NCBI GenBank assembly: GCA_965248775.1
Contig: OZ252150.1
Coordinates: 3,224,001 to 3,288,000, forward strand
Direction: 5' to 3'
DNA: 64,000 nucleotides
From: JBHHUI01 sp965248775
GTDB lineage: Bacteria; Chloroflexota; Anaerolineae; Anaerolineales; JBHHUI01
The notes below the pieces were generated by a model. That model did no database searches. It was given only the letters and a program-made list of their open reading frames with translations, and was not told where the DNA came from. Of this stretch, positions 53,795 through 63,847 are shown one piece after another; positions within the stretch are counted from its first letter, which is position 1; each line of letters starts with the position of its first letter. Position numbers and translations under genes: made by a program.

Positions 53795-55123
53795 GGAATG
53801 AGAATTAAATAACTTGTGCAAATGGGAGAGCGCGGTAATTCCATTGGGGCAAGAAATCATCAAAGATAATGCGCATGTTGTCCCTGAAATCTGTGGCTAC
53901 TTTACGACCGGTTTCGTAGACCTGGTCAATAACATGGACAAAAGCTTTCAGTCCGGTCTTGGTGCTGGTTTTTTCCATCAGTTCTTTGACGAGTTTGCGG
54001 CTGGTGAAGATCACGCCTTGGCAAGCGCGGGTAACATGCGGGAAGAAACGGTGTTCGCTGGGGTTGTATTTCGAGCAATAGGGTGGATAGTGAGCAATGC
54101 GAATTTCGACCCCGATTTCATCGGCCAGTGCTTGCAAGTCTTGCTTGAAGATGTAGTAGCGGGAACTGTTACTCCCGCCGCCATCGCAAAGCACGAGAAT
54201 AGAAGTGGCGTTGGGATAGTGGTAGTGGCCGTATGTGTACCACCAATGGCGAAAGCTATCGCAAGCGAATTCACTGGTATCATGACTGCCGCCGAGTTGG
54301 ATGTAGCCGACATTGAGACGCAAGTCGTAGAGACTGTGAGGAATGCTGACCCCAGCAGCATAGCTGTTGAAATCATGGTCATAAGTTTGCAGTTCTTCCA
54401 GGGTGTACAAATGTCCGTCTCGGTAGAAATTGCCCAGATATTCCTTTTTCTTGCTGTCCATGCTGACAATGGGATTGCCCGCCGCTTCGAATTCGGTCTT
54501 GAGCCGCGTGATGTTCTCAAATTGCTCGTTGCGGTTTTCAATCTCGGCCTTCAAACCGAGTTTCTTTTGCGCTTTTCGGCGGCGATAGTTGTGCTTCTGC
54601 AGCAACTTGCGCACCACATATTTGCTGACCACGATGTCGTGCTCGGCCCGCAACGCCGCAACAATCTCGCCCGGGGTCAGGTTCGTCCAGCGCACCCTCT
54701 CGTCCATCGGGTCACCGGCTGTGTGCTCGCGCAACACTGCCAGGAACTTCTCAGCAAGTTGCGCCCCCCATGTGACGTAGTACGGTTTGCGTCCGCCGCC
54801 TGGCTTCCGAATGCGCTGCTCCACTTCGCCCTTGGGCAAGCCACTGACTTCGCGGGCGCCTTTGCTCACCGTGTTGCGACTGCACCCCAACACCCGCGCA
54901 ATGTAACTCCGTCCGCCGTGTCCAAATCTCAAGGCTTCGAAACCAGCAAAGCGACGCCCATCTTTCTCGTTCAAGCTGTTGTAAAAGCGGCGCATCATTT
55001 CTTCATGTTCGGGCGCATAGGGTTTCATCATGGCCTCCGGGCTAGTGTTCTGATGAAGCCAAGAGAATATCACTGCTTGCATCCGTTGTGAACCAACTGC
55101 CCAAATTATTTAATTCTCGTTCC
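53795..55123 (-). mobile_element. ISAzo13-like element
   Basis: 1,329 bp, ends GGAATGAGAATTAAATAA / TTATTTAATTCTCGTTCC, flanked by the 3-bp duplication TTA. It separates the MerB-like gene from the dienelactone hydrolase gene. Confidence 0.85.
53805..55031 (-). CDS. ISAzo13-like transposase
   Basis: 408 residues from MMKPYAPEHEEMM (GGAGG upstream). HTH in the first 70 residues (YIARVLGCSRNTVSKGAREV); DDE core IVSMDSKKKEYLGNF, ILVLCDGGGSNSSR, SKYNPSEHRFF. Confidence 0.8.
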   Translation of the reverse strand: MMKPYAPEHEEMMRRFYNSLNEKDGRRFAGFEALRFGHGGRSYIARVLGCSRNTVSKGAREVSGLPKGEVEQRIRKPGGGRKPYYVTWGAQLAEKFLAVLREHTAGDPMDERVRWTNLTPGEIVAALRAEHDIVVSKYVVRKLLQKHNYRRRKAQKKLGLKAEIENRNEQFENITRLKTEFEAAGNPIVSMDSKKKEYLGNFYRDGHLYTLEELQTYDHDFNSYAAGVSIPHSLYDLRLNVGYIQLGGSHDTSEFACDSFRHWWYTYGHYHYPNATSILVLCDGGGSNSSRYYIFKQDLQALADEIGVEIRIAHYPPYCSKYNPSEHRFFPHVTRACQGVIFTSRKLVKELMEKTSTKTGLKAFVHVIDQVYETGRKVATDFRDNMRIIFDDFLPQWNYRALPFAQVI

Positions 55124-55212
55124 TTAGAGTGGCCTACAGCGAAATAATCTGGAGACATTCAAATTATCGTCACAGGTTCAGAATATCCAAAAAATTAAGG
55201 AGGACGAGAAAT

Positions 55213-55977
55213 ATGTACGAAACGAATATATATGAAGGCATGCCTGCGGAGACCGTCACGATGCATGGCGCACAAGGGGATACCATCAATGCTTACTACG
55301 CGCGACCTTTGGGAGCTGGCCCCTTCCCTGGGATGGTCGTAATTCATCACATGCCTGGTTGGGATGAATGGTATCGAGAGGCCACCCGAAAGTTTGCCCA
55401 TCATGGCTATGCTGCAATATCGCCCAACCTTTACTACCGCACAGGCCACGGAACACCAGAGGATGTAGCAGCGCAAGTTCGTACAGAGGGAGGCGTTCCA
55501 GACGACCAGGTAGTGGGCGATCTCGATGGGGCGATGAAGTACCTGCGCTCGCTTCCTTACATCAATGGCAAAGTGGGTGTTTTCGGCTCCTGTTCGGGAG
55601 GTCGACAGGCTTTCCTCGTGGCATGTTTGGTAGAGGGCTTTGACGCAGTCGTTGAACTCTGGGGAGGGCGTGTGGTGATGTCCAAGGACGAGCTCACGGA
55701 CAATTTCCCCGTCGCGCCAATCGACTACACCAAAGACCTGTCCTGCCCGATATTGGGTCTCTTTGGTGAAGAAGACCAGAGTCCGACACCGGAACAAGTG
55801 TCCCAACATGAACAGGAGCTGCAGAAGCACAATAAGCCCTATGAGTTCCACATGTATCCTGACGCGGGCCATGGCTTCTTCTACTATGACCGGCCGTACT
55901 ATCGGCAGCAACAGGCAGTGGATGGCTGGCAGAAGATATTTACTTTCCTGGAGAAAAATCTTAGTACGCCTACGTAA
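55213..55977 (+). CDS. dienelactone hydrolase family protein
   Basis: 254 residues. Alpha/beta hydrolase with nucleophile Cys in FGSCSGGRQ, acid in GEEDQSPT and His in DAGHGFFYY. It hydrolyses lactone or ester substrates of catabolic pathways. AAGGAGG lies 10 nt before ATG 55213; the frame upstream is not used. Confidence 0.88.
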   Translation: MYETNIYEGMPAETVTMHGAQGDTINAYYARPLGAGPFPGMVVIHHMPGWDEWYREATRKFAHHGYAAISPNLYYRTGHGTPEDVAAQVRTEGGVPDDQVVGDLDGAMKYLRSLPYINGKVGVFGSCSGGRQAFLVACLVEGFDAVVELWGGRVVMSKDELTDNFPVAPIDYTKDLSCPILGLFGEEDQSPTPEQVSQHEQELQKHNKPYEFHMYPDAGHGFFYYDRPYYRQQQAVDGWQKIFTFLEKNLSTPT

Positions 55978-56018
55978 ACGGCGTGGCCAGGCTGTATGGT
56001 CTGGAAAGGAGTGCGTTA

Positions 56019-56285
56019 ATGTGTCCGATGATTACCGAACAAGTGGAGATCAACGGGAGTGGCAAGGGGCGCAGCGGTTGGTTCAACTTGAGTCTTGCCA
56101 ATGTGTCATATGACCATCCCTTCAATGCACAGCTGGAACATGCGTTGAACATTGACTTTGTGAATGAGATGAAGGGCTTAGGGACCCGAGTTGCTGTCGA
56201 ACTCAGCGCAGAAGCAGCCCGTTCCCTGGTAGAAACGATCCAAGCGGTGCTAGATCAGGCTGAGGCTGGGGGACACTTGGAATGA
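56019..56285 (+). CDS. DUF6295 family protein
   Basis: 88 residues. MCPMITEQVEINGSGKG, GWFNLSLANVSYDHPFNAQL and EHALNIDFVNE are hallmarks of the family (function unknown). AAAGGAG upstream of ATG 56019. Probably co-transcribed with the hydrolase, as often seen. Confidence 0.75.
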   Translation: MCPMITEQVEINGSGKGRSGWFNLSLANVSYDHPFNAQLEHALNIDFVNEMKGLGTRVAVELSAEAARSLVETIQAVLDQAEAGGHLE

Positions 56286-56349
56286 TCAGAAAATCGGTGC
56301 GGTTGAGCCGGTCTTCAGCCCGACAGAATCATGTTGCCAGGATGTGTCT

Positions 56350-57174
56350 ATGAATCAGAAGCAGAGGAACGCCAGATTTCGTGCCCTCCACGAACAACCC
56401 GAAGCATTCATCATCCCCAATCCTTGGGATATAGGAACCGCCCGCATCTTGGCTTCACTTGGTTTCGAAGCCTTAGCGACCACGAGCGCGGGCCTCGCCT
56501 TCTCGCTCGGCGTGGGAGATGGTACGGTCAATCGAGAGCAGGTGCTTGCCCACTGTCGTGACATTGTTGCGGCCACCGATCTCCCTGTTTCTGCTGACCT
56601 CGAAAAAGGGTTTGGGGACGGACCTGAAGACGTTGCAGAGACCATTCTCGATGCTTCGGCGACTGGCTTGGCCGGCTGTTCGATCGAGGACTACACCAAT
56701 CGACGCCATGATCCGATCTTTGAGTTCGCTCTGGCAGTTGAACGGATTCAGGCAGCTGTAGAAGCAAAGCAAAGTTTGCCGCACGATTTCATTCTTACGG
56801 CACGCTGCGAGAACTTTCTGCGGGGGCGTCCCGATCTCGACGACACGATCAAACGATTGCAGGCATTCGAAAGCGCCGGGGCAGATGTTCTTTATGCCCC
56901 CGGCCTACCTGATCTCGAATCAATCCGAACCGTCTGCGCCTCGGTCAGCAAACCTGTCAATGTCATTCTGGGCTCGCTTGGAAACTCATTAGGAGTCACC
57001 GAACTTGCAGCCGTGGGCGTAAAGCGCGTGAGCGTTGGTTCCGCATTCTCGATGGCGGCCTTGAGCACCTACGTTCGAGCAGCGAAAGAAATGAAAGAGC
57101 ATGGGACCAACAAGTTCTCATCCGCTTCTCTCAGTTTCTCCGAATTGGGAGATTACTTTGAGGGCTTCGAGTAA
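56350..57174 (+). CDS. isocitrate lyase/PEP mutase family protein
   Basis: 274 residues. AFIIPNPWDIGTARILASLG, SADLEKGFGDGPEDVAETI (metal Asp), CSIEDYTN and TARCENFLRG are typical of the oxaloacetate-decarboxylase-like branch. It probably acts on a 2-oxo or 2-methylisocitrate-like acid. 57175-57397 is without a gene. Confidence 0.85.
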   Translation: MNQKQRNARFRALHEQPEAFIIPNPWDIGTARILASLGFEALATTSAGLAFSLGVGDGTVNREQVLAHCRDIVAATDLPVSADLEKGFGDGPEDVAETILDASATGLAGCSIEDYTNRRHDPIFEFALAVERIQAAVEAKQSLPHDFILTARCENFLRGRPDLDDTIKRLQAFESAGADVLYAPGLPDLESIRTVCASVSKPVNVILGSLGNSLGVTELAAVGVKRVSVGSAFSMAALSTYVRAAKEMKEHGTNKFSSASLSFSELGDYFEGFE

Positions 57175-57397
57175 CATTCAATCCGTATAGTTCATTTGAG
57201 CGACGACATGTGAATAGGTCGAAAGTAGGTAATTGGATGGCTATTCCTTTATCATGTCGCCGAACAATAATATGGACTGCGACTCGGTAAACTGCGCGAG
57301 TTATGCGAGATGTTGTGTTGCAATGCTATAAGACCAATGAGAAAACAGAGAAAATCCAATAATCGCAAATATCTCGTGAGAATGGAGGACTAAACCC

Positions 57398-58879
57398 AAT
57401 ACCTTTCAAATAAGCAAACAGGTGGCACCCGAGGCATACTTGTGAGATATACAAATTCGCAAGATGCCAGGGGGCCACCTGATGGGATACAGATTACGCG
57501 AGGTTGACATCGAGAGCAAGTTTTGCCGGGAACTGACATTTACAAGCCTGAGCCGGGTTATTCCGCCAGATGTGGTCGAAGCAGCGTTGGAGGCAGAAGG
57601 CTTGAAAACGCAACGCGAGCGCAAATTGAATCTGGTCGTGACAGTGTTTTTAATCATCACAATGAACATCTACACGCAATCTTCTCTGGGGCGGGTAATG
57701 CGTAAGATCGCCCAGGGGTTGCGGTACATCTGGAACAATCCGGAATACGCGGTACCGAAAGACAGTGCGATTACCTATCGGCGCTATCAACTGGGTGCTC
57801 GACCGGTCGTGCGTTTGTTTCGGCATGTATGTCGACCGATAGCTACGACGGAGACAGCCGGCGCGTTCCTCTTTGGATTGCGCCTGATGGCCATCGATGG
57901 CACGGTTGAAGATGTGGCTGACACGCCGGAGAATGCGGCGGCTTTTGGACGGCACCACAGCCCGCGCGGCCAGAGCGCTTTTCCGCAGGTGCAAGGGGTG
58001 TATCTGGTCGAGTGCGGCACGCATACGATTGTCGATGCGGGCTTCTGGCCTTGCCACACCAGCGAGCGCATAGGTGGTTTTCGCCTGTTGCGCTCGGTCG
58101 AGATGGGCATGTTGGTGATGTGGGACCGTGGGTTTCATGATTATGACATGCTGCGCATGGTTTTGGAGCGCGGGGGACACATTTTGAGCCGATTTCCAGC
58201 CCATGTCAAGCCTAAAAACCGCTGTCCATTGCCAGATGGCTCCTACACCGCCTACCTGACCCCCTCCGACTACCAGCGCCGCAAGCGGGGCGAGCGCCTC
58301 CTGGTGCGCATCGTCGAATACACCATAAGTGACCCGGCACTCCCCGGTTACGGTGAAGTGCACCGCTTGGTTACCACCTTGCTGAACCCCGAAGCCTTCC
58401 CAGCCCTGGAACTCGCGCGAGCTTATCACGAACGCTGGGAAATCGAATTGGTCATCGATGAAGTCGACACCCATCAACGTCTGGCCGGACGCCCGCTGCG
58501 CAGTCTCAAGCCGGTCGGGGTCATTCAGGAACTGTATGGCCTGCTCATCGCACACTTCATCATCCGCTTCCTGATGCATGCGGCTGCCCAACGCACCGGT
58601 CTCGATCCCGACCAACTCAGCTTTGTGCATGCACTCGAACTCGTGCGCGACACGCTCGCCGAGTTTCAAAAGACGGCCGTTGACCAACTCGGCCAACTCT
58701 ATGACCGCTTGTTGCATGACATCGCTGACGTTCGTCTGCCTCTCCGCCGTGCCCGTTCAAACCCGCGTGTAGTCAAACGCAAGATGTCAAAGTTCCGCCT
58801 GAAACAGCCGGAGCATTATCACTGGCCCCAACCCCGACAACCTTTCCGGCAAGCTTTGGCCCTTATTTGAAAGGTATTG
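57398..58879 (+). mobile_element. second IS4 family element
   Basis: 1,482 bp bounded by CAATACCTTTCAAATAA / TTATTTGAAAGGTATTG. The flanks (left GGAGGACTAAACC, right GATTTAGCACCGC) show no duplication, and the gene truncated on the right does not resume on the left, so a deletion accompanied or followed insertion. Confidence 0.8.
57482..58870 (+). CDS. IS4 family transposase
   Basis: About 462 residues from MGYRLREVDIESKF. Transpos_IS4_N region (SLSRVIPPDVVEAALEAEGL) then DDE: LMAIDGTVEDV (Asp), VMWDRGFHDYDML (Asp), YHERWEIELVIDEVDTHQ (Glu). Confidence 0.85.
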   Translation: MGYRLREVDIESKFCRELTFTSLSRVIPPDVVEAALEAEGLKTQRERKLNLVVTVFLIITMNIYTQSSLGRVMRKIAQGLRYIWNNPEYAVPKDSAITYRRYQLGARPVVRLFRHVCRPIATTETAGAFLFGLRLMAIDGTVEDVADTPENAAAFGRHHSPRGQSAFPQVQGVYLVECGTHTIVDAGFWPCHTSERIGGFRLLRSVEMGMLVMWDRGFHDYDMLRMVLERGGHILSRFPAHVKPKNRCPLPDGSYTAYLTPSDYQRRKRGERLLVRIVEYTISDPALPGYGEVHRLVTTLLNPEAFPALELARAYHERWEIELVIDEVDTHQRLAGRPLRSLKPVGVIQELYGLLIAHFIIRFLMHAAAQRTGLDPDQLSFVHALELVRDTLAEFQKTAVDQLGQLYDRLLHDIADVRLPLRRARSNPRVVKRKMSKFRLKQPEHYHWPQPRQPFRQALALI

Positions 58880-59789
58880 GATTTAGCACCGCCTTCGCTG
58901 GCAGAAAACTCCTGAAATTCGTCCATGAACAAATAGAACGGCTTACGGCCGTGGCGCTGATCTCTGCGTGATAGTGCCGCCATTTCAATACCGGTCACAA
59001 TCAAACTCCCGATTAGTCGCCTCGTTTCCCCATCGCAGTTGCCCAAGTCCACAATAAGCGTTTTCCCTTCGTCCATGATTTTCCGGAAATCAAGGCGATT
59101 GTCCTTGGCTCCGAGCATCGCTCGCAAATGCGGTTGAACGAAAATGCTGTCACCTTGTTCAGCGTGCTGTCCATCATCACCGCCGTCTCTCTCCCCCATT
59201 TATCAAGGCGGTTGTGAAAGAAATCAACTAATTCCTGATTGCGAACTTTCCCGAGCAATCTCTCTCTATATCGTCGGTCGGTCAAAAGTCGCGGCATTTC
59301 AATCAGCGATTGGCCGGTTTCGATAAGTACAAGCAGGGTAGCAAGTGCTATGTTGGTGAACCGTGGCGCTTCATCAAGAGAGCGTGGCCATGCCCTGCGG
59401 AATGCTTCAATAATCTGCTGAGCAATTGTGTAGGCTGGGAATGGAGATTTCAGGACGTTGAACGGAATGGTGTAGTCGGTGCGGGTGGGGTCGATGTAGA
59501 TTACGCGCTCGAAGTATTTGGGATTGCGAAAAAAACCAGTAGACAAAAGATGGGCAAGCGTGTCATGGGCAAGGTCTGCATGCGGGTCAATAAGTCCACA
59601 CCCGCGGTCGGCGCGGATGTCATCCACTAACAGGCGCTCAAGGAATTTAGACTTGCCTTGTGCAGTATTCCCAATCACATACATATGGGAATGCCTGGCA
59701 GCCAGCGGAACGGAATAAGGAATTTGGAAAGGCCCTGTTCTGCCAATACGAACGCGGTTTCTGGCAAACAAGGACTTTAGTGAATTCAT
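58880..59789 (-). pseudogene. TraD/VirD4-like ATPase, frameshifted and truncated
   Basis: The N-terminus MNSLKSLFARNRVRIGRTGP ... Walker A VIGNTAQGKSKFLE ... DPTRTDYTIPFN, up to LNKVTAF. Then FVQPHLRAMLGAKDNRLDFR ... TLIVDLGNCDGE ... FYLFMDEFQEFSASEGGA in another frame (one T missing in TTTT at ~59125). Cut after the Walker B region by the IS4 element. A conjugation-type DNA-handling ATPase, now dead. Confidence 0.75.
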
Positions 59790-60052
59790 AGGCAGTCATA
59801 AGCCGAACTACTAATCTTTTCGACCTATATGAGTTCATTCTGAGAAACGCTTCGGCCGGTTGCAAGCGCGGGGAAGCTGTAAAGGCCCAGCGAAGCGGGT
59901 GCGAAGCATCATTATCATCACCGGTTTGTCCTAGACCTTATCCGGCGAACTTCAACGGCGTCGGCCGACATAAATTTCTGGCAAGGGCACCCGCTCATTT
60001 CATTCGTCCTTGACCCGCTTCTGGGCGTATGTAAAGATTCCTGTAAGGAGGT

Positions 60053-60625
60053 ATGAGCACTTCTAAAATACAAAAACTCTTCTGCTATGTAGACGAGTCA
60101 GGACAAGATACAAAAGGCGATATATTTATCGTCTCGGTTGTAGTAATTGGAAAGGAGAGGGACAAACTACAGAAAGCATGTGAGAAGTTTGAGAAAGACA
60201 GCGGCAAAGGTGATCGCAAATGGCGCAAGACCGGACACAAGGCAAGGTTTGAGTATCTTCAGAAAATTTTATCCCATCCATTGGCAAAGGGCGCATTACG
60301 GTACTCTGTTTTCCGCCAAACAACAGACTATGAAATTGCAACAGTGAAAGGCATTGCGAAGGCCGTGGATGTTCATCAGCCCAAAGTACGCTATACAACC
60401 TTGATTTACGTCGAGGTCTTGCAAAAGCCAAAACGGTTTTTGTATGGGAGGGAGTTGCAATGGATAAAAGTACAGGGAGTGGTAAGAGAAAAGAATAACC
60501 CCATGACTCGACTTGCTAATGCCATAGCTGGATTTGTTTGGGCCAATCTTGCTGGAAAGGCGGATCAAGAATTGCAGGCCCTATTTGCACGAGCAAAGAG
60601 GAAGAAAGTTTTGGTTGAGGTTTAG
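60053..60625 (+). CDS. DUF3800 domain protein
   Basis: 190 residues. YVDESGQDTKGDIFIVSVVV is the DUF3800 signature (RNase H-like fold, often near mobile or defence genes). ATG 60053 directly follows AAGGAGGT, spacing too short, so the true start may be slightly downstream. 59790-60052 holds no gene. Confidence 0.7.
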   Translation: MSTSKIQKLFCYVDESGQDTKGDIFIVSVVVIGKERDKLQKACEKFEKDSGKGDRKWRKTGHKARFEYLQKILSHPLAKGALRYSVFRQTTDYEIATVKGIAKAVDVHQPKVRYTTLIYVEVLQKPKRFLYGRELQWIKVQGVVREKNNPMTRLANAIAGFVWANLAGKADQELQALFARAKRKKVLVEV

Positions 60626-60629
60626 GAAT

Positions 60630-60654
60630 AAAAAAACCACCCACTAAGGGGTGG
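60630..60654 (-). terminator. intrinsic terminator, leftward
   Basis: Minus strand reads CCACCCCTTAGTGGGTGG followed by T7. It ends the leftward methyltransferase transcript. Confidence 0.65.
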
Positions 60655-60736
60655 CAGAGCCTAGCTCGATTAGAGCTTCCCCTCATGTTGCTCCATTGTG
60701 TTCTCCTCCAGTGCGCGCGCCCGGGACGCAGAAATA

Positions 60737-61167
60737 TTAGAATAATTCCAGTTGACCATCGATGCCTTCCTCAATCCACTTGATTCTTGGATAGTCGGTA
60801 TAGCCCTTCTTGAAGATGTACCAGGCAAAGTCCATCATCCCGGTATGGCTGTCCCCGTCCTTGATGCCGTTGCGGCAAAGCGTCACCCGACCTCGAAACT
60901 GTAGCACCCAGGCCAACCCAGCAGTCTCTAATATCCTGCTCCTGCGCTTACCGCCAAGGGCTGTGGTCTTGAGAAACAACGCCAGCACATCCAGGTCAGG
61001 CATAGCAACAGCATGCCGGACCCAGTCCTCGACCCGCAGTTTCCCTTTGACGCTCTCGGTCTCGTAGGGCGGGTTGGTAACGATAGCCCGGCAAGGGTAC
61101 GGTAGGTTCTGAAACGTAAAGAAGTCCTTCTTGAGAGTCGGTTCGTAACCTCGGTCCAAAACTCTTT
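60737..61167 (-). pseudogene. adenine DNA methyltransferase, N-terminus removed by IS3
   Basis: The remaining ~140 residues start DRGYEPTLKKDFFTF and contain the catalytic AIVTNPPYE. The SAM-binding N-terminal region is missing, cut at the left end of IS3 copy 2. Phage-type methylase; inactive as it stands. Confidence 0.7.
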
Positions 61168-61229
61168 GGCATTACCCTGGTTTAGTGGACAACGAGATAA
61201 GATAGATTCACAGATCAGGGAGGACCCAA

Positions 61230-61526
61230 ATGAGTACATACCGGAAGACATACACGCGCGAATTCAAGGTCGAAGCCGTTCGGTTATCGTATGATAGCGA
61301 CACAGCGGTTGAGCAGCTTGCTTTGGATTTGGGAGTAAGTAGTAGCAGTCTGAATCGCTGGCGGGCTGAATACGCGGCTGATGGAGCGCAGGCATTTCCC
61401 GGAAAGGGAAAGCCGAAGGAGCGCGACCGCGAGCTGGCCGAGTTGAAGCGCGAATTGCACGTGGTGCGCCAGGAACGGGACATCCTAAAAAAAGCCCTGG
61501 CGGTGTTTGCGCGCGAGCAGAAGTGA
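61230..61526 (+). CDS. IS3 orfA
   Basis: 98 residues: MSTYRKTYTREFKVEAVRLS HTH and coiled coil; A7 slippery run near the end for -1 frameshifting into orfB. Confidence 0.9.
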   Translation: MSTYRKTYTREFKVEAVRLSYDSDTAVEQLALDLGVSSSSLNRWRAEYAADGAQAFPGKGKPKERDRELAELKRELHVVRQERDILKKALAVFAREQK

Positions 61527-62386
61527 GATTTCGCTTCATTGACGAACACAAAGGCGAGTACAGCATCAGTCTGATGTGTCGGGTACTGCAAGTCACACGT
61601 AGCGGCTACTACGCCTGGCGCAAGCGGCCGGTCAGCCCGCGCGAGCAAGCCAGCCAGGCGTTGGGACGCGAGATCAGAGCGATCTTTGAGCAGCATCGCG
61701 GCGTCTATGGCTGTCCGCGCATTCACCGCGAACTACAGGACCGCGGCATCCGCTGCGGCCACAACCGGGTGGCCCGTCTGTTGCGCCTGCATGGCCTGCA
61801 AGCCCGACGCAAACGGAGCTACAAGGTGACAACCCAGTCGAAGCACAGCCTGCCCGTAGCGCCGAATTTGCTCGTTCAGGACTTCACGGCCACTGCGCCT
61901 AACGAAGTGTGGCTGGCCGACATCACTTACATTGCAACCAGTGAAGGTTGGCTCTATCTCGCAGCAGTCCTCGACCTGTACTCGCGACGGATCGTCGGCT
62001 GGGCACTCGGCAAACGCTTGGGCCGCCAACTGACTTTGGATGCTTTGGAGATGGCTCTGCGTTCGCGAAAACCGCCGCCAGGTCTCATCCATCATTCTGA
62101 CCGGGGGAGTCAGTACGCCAGCGCTGAGTATCAGGCGCTGCGCAAGCTTCATGACATCACGCCCAGTATGAGCCGAAGGGGAAACTGCTACGATAACGCC
62201 CCCATGGAGAGCTTCTTTGCCAGCCTGAAATCCGAGTGTGTATACCAGCAACTGTACGCCAGCCGGGCCGCTGCTCGCACCAGCGTCTTTGACTATGTCG
62301 AAGTGTTTTACAATCGGCAACGGATGCATTCGGCCCTGGATTACATGAGCCCACATGCCTATGAACAATTACCTTTAGTGGCTTAA
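61523..62386 (+). CDS. IS3 orfB transposase
   Basis: 287 residues, intact DDE core, as in copy 1. Confidence 0.9.
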   Translation: MRFRFIDEHKGEYSISLMCRVLQVTRSGYYAWRKRPVSPREQASQALGREIRAIFEQHRGVYGCPRIHRELQDRGIRCGHNRVARLLRLHGLQARRKRSYKVTTQSKHSLPVAPNLLVQDFTATAPNEVWLADITYIATSEGWLYLAAVLDLYSRRIVGWALGKRLGRQLTLDALEMALRSRKPPPGLIHHSDRGSQYASAEYQALRKLHDITPSMSRRGNCYDNAPMESFFASLKSECVYQQLYASRAAARTSVFDYVEVFYNRQRMHSALDYMSPHAYEQLPLVA

Positions 62387-62649
62387 CCAACTGTCCACTG
62401 AATCGGGGTAATACCCAAGGCCGGGCAGTAGATTTGGAAGATTTCTTTATCTTTACGTCGGTTTGAAAAATGTTCTATGCCAAGTTTGACATAGATATTC
62501 TTCATCTCGACCTTTACCGCCCCTTCACTCAGGCCAACTTCACCTGCAATGTCCTTATATTCGGGAGCTTCTTTACACAGCAGCCGAAGGACATCCAATT
62601 CTCGGTCGTTCAACCTACGTAATTTCTCAAGTACAAGTGATGAAGCCAT
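62383..62649 (-). pseudogene. LuxR-type HTH protein truncated by IS3
   Basis: From ATG 62649: LRRLNDRELDVLRLLCKEAP ... VGLSEGAVKVEMKNIYVKLG is a GerE HTH. The last residues (ITPIQWTVG) come from the IS3 repeat, the same fused tail as in the 6797-6910 remnant. Divergent from the 62779 gene. Confidence 0.65.
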
Positions 62650-62778
62650 GATGACCCAAGCCGGTCCGCAGGTGAGTACCTGCGATTGAAAAATCTGTAG
62701 CCTAATGAAAGCGCTGTACAGAGCGTTGGGTAAGTATAAACGAGCCGGTTGGATTTTAGAAATTGGAGCGCAAGATTT

Positions 62779-62952
62779 ATGGAGCAGGCAAACACCTACC
62801 GAGGACTGCGATTTGAAAGCTCTCGTCGAAGCCCGCGTCAACGATTGGTTCTCTTTTTGGGAGCCATTGCGGTGTTCACCTTGATTTGGGTGATTGTTCC
62901 GCCTTCAACCCTTTACTGGCTCATGCTCCCTTTATTTACCCTTCTTATCTGA
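62779..62952 (+). CDS. small membrane protein ending at IS3
   Basis: 57 residues (MEQANTYRGLRFESSRRSPR then LVLFLGAIAVFTLIWVIV and more hydrophobic sequence). The TGA is 2 nt before the IS3 end, so the C-terminus may be artificial. Unknown function. Confidence 0.45.
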   Translation: MEQANTYRGLRFESSRRSPRQRLVLFLGAIAVFTLIWVIVPPSTLYWLMLPLFTLLI

Positions 62953-62983
62953 GTGGTATTACCCCGATTCAGTGGACAGTTGG

Positions 62984-63847
62984 TTAAGCCACTAAAGGTA
63001 ATTGTTCATAGGCATGTGGGCTCATGTAATCCAGGGCCGAATGCATCCGTTGCCGATTGTAAAACACTTCGACATAGTCAAAGACGCTGGTGCGAGCAGC
63101 GGCCCGGCTGGCGTACAGTTGCTGGTATACACACTCGGATTTCAGGCTGGCAAAGAAGCTCTCCATGGGGGCGTTATCGTAGCAGTTTCCCCTTCGGCTC
63201 ATACTGGGCGTGATGTCATGAAGCTTGCGCAGCGCCTGATACTCAGCGCTGGCGTACTGACTCCCCCGGTCAGAATGATGGATGAGACCTGGCGGCGGTT
63301 TTCGCGAACGCAGAGCCATCTCCAAAGCATCCAAAGTCAGTTGGCGGCCCAAGCGTTTGCCGAGTGCCCAGCCGACGATCCGTCGCGAGTACAGGTCGAG
63401 GACTGCTGCGAGATAGAGCCACCCTTCACTGGTTGCAATGTAAGTGATGTCGGCCAGCCACACTTCGTTAGGCGCAGTGGCCGTGAAGTCCTGAACGAGC
63501 AAATTCGGCGCTACGGGCAGGCTGTGCTTCGACTGGGTTGTCACCTTGTAGCTCCGTTTGCGTCGGGCTTGCAGGCCATGCAGGCGCAACAGACGGGCCA
63601 CCCGGTTGTGGCCGCAGCGGATGCCGCGGTCCTGTAGTTCGCGGTGAATGCGCGGACAGCCATAGACGCCGCGATGCTGCTCAAAGATCGCTCTGATCTC
63701 GCGTCCCAACGCCTGGCTGGCTTGCTCGCGCGGGCTGACCGGCCGCTTGCGCCAGGCGTAGTAGCCGCTACGTGTGACTTGCAGTACCCGACACATCAGA
63801 CTGATGCTGTACTCGCCTTTGTGTTCGTCAATGAAGCGAAATCTCAC
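62984..63847 (-). CDS. IS3 orfB transposase
   Basis: 287 residues, as in copies 1 and 2. Confidence 0.9.
   Translation of the reverse strand: MRFRFIDEHKGEYSISLMCRVLQVTRSGYYAWRKRPVSPREQASQALGREIRAIFEQHRGVYGCPRIHRELQDRGIRCGHNRVARLLRLHGLQARRKRSYKVTTQSKHSLPVAPNLLVQDFTATAPNEVWLADITYIATSEGWLYLAAVLDLYSRRIVGWALGKRLGRQLTLDALEMALRSRKPPPGLIHHSDRGSQYASAEYQALRKLHDITPSMSRRGNCYDNAPMESFFASLKSECVYQQLYASRAAARTSVFDYVEVFYNRQRMHSALDYMSPHAYEQLPLVA

Larger units (their letters stand above)
61168..62415 (+). mobile_element. IS3 family element (type A), copy 2, complete
   Basis: Left end GGCATTACCCTGG and right end ...GGTAATACC form the terminal repeats. The only copy complete in the window. No clear target duplication. 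Confidence 0.85.
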
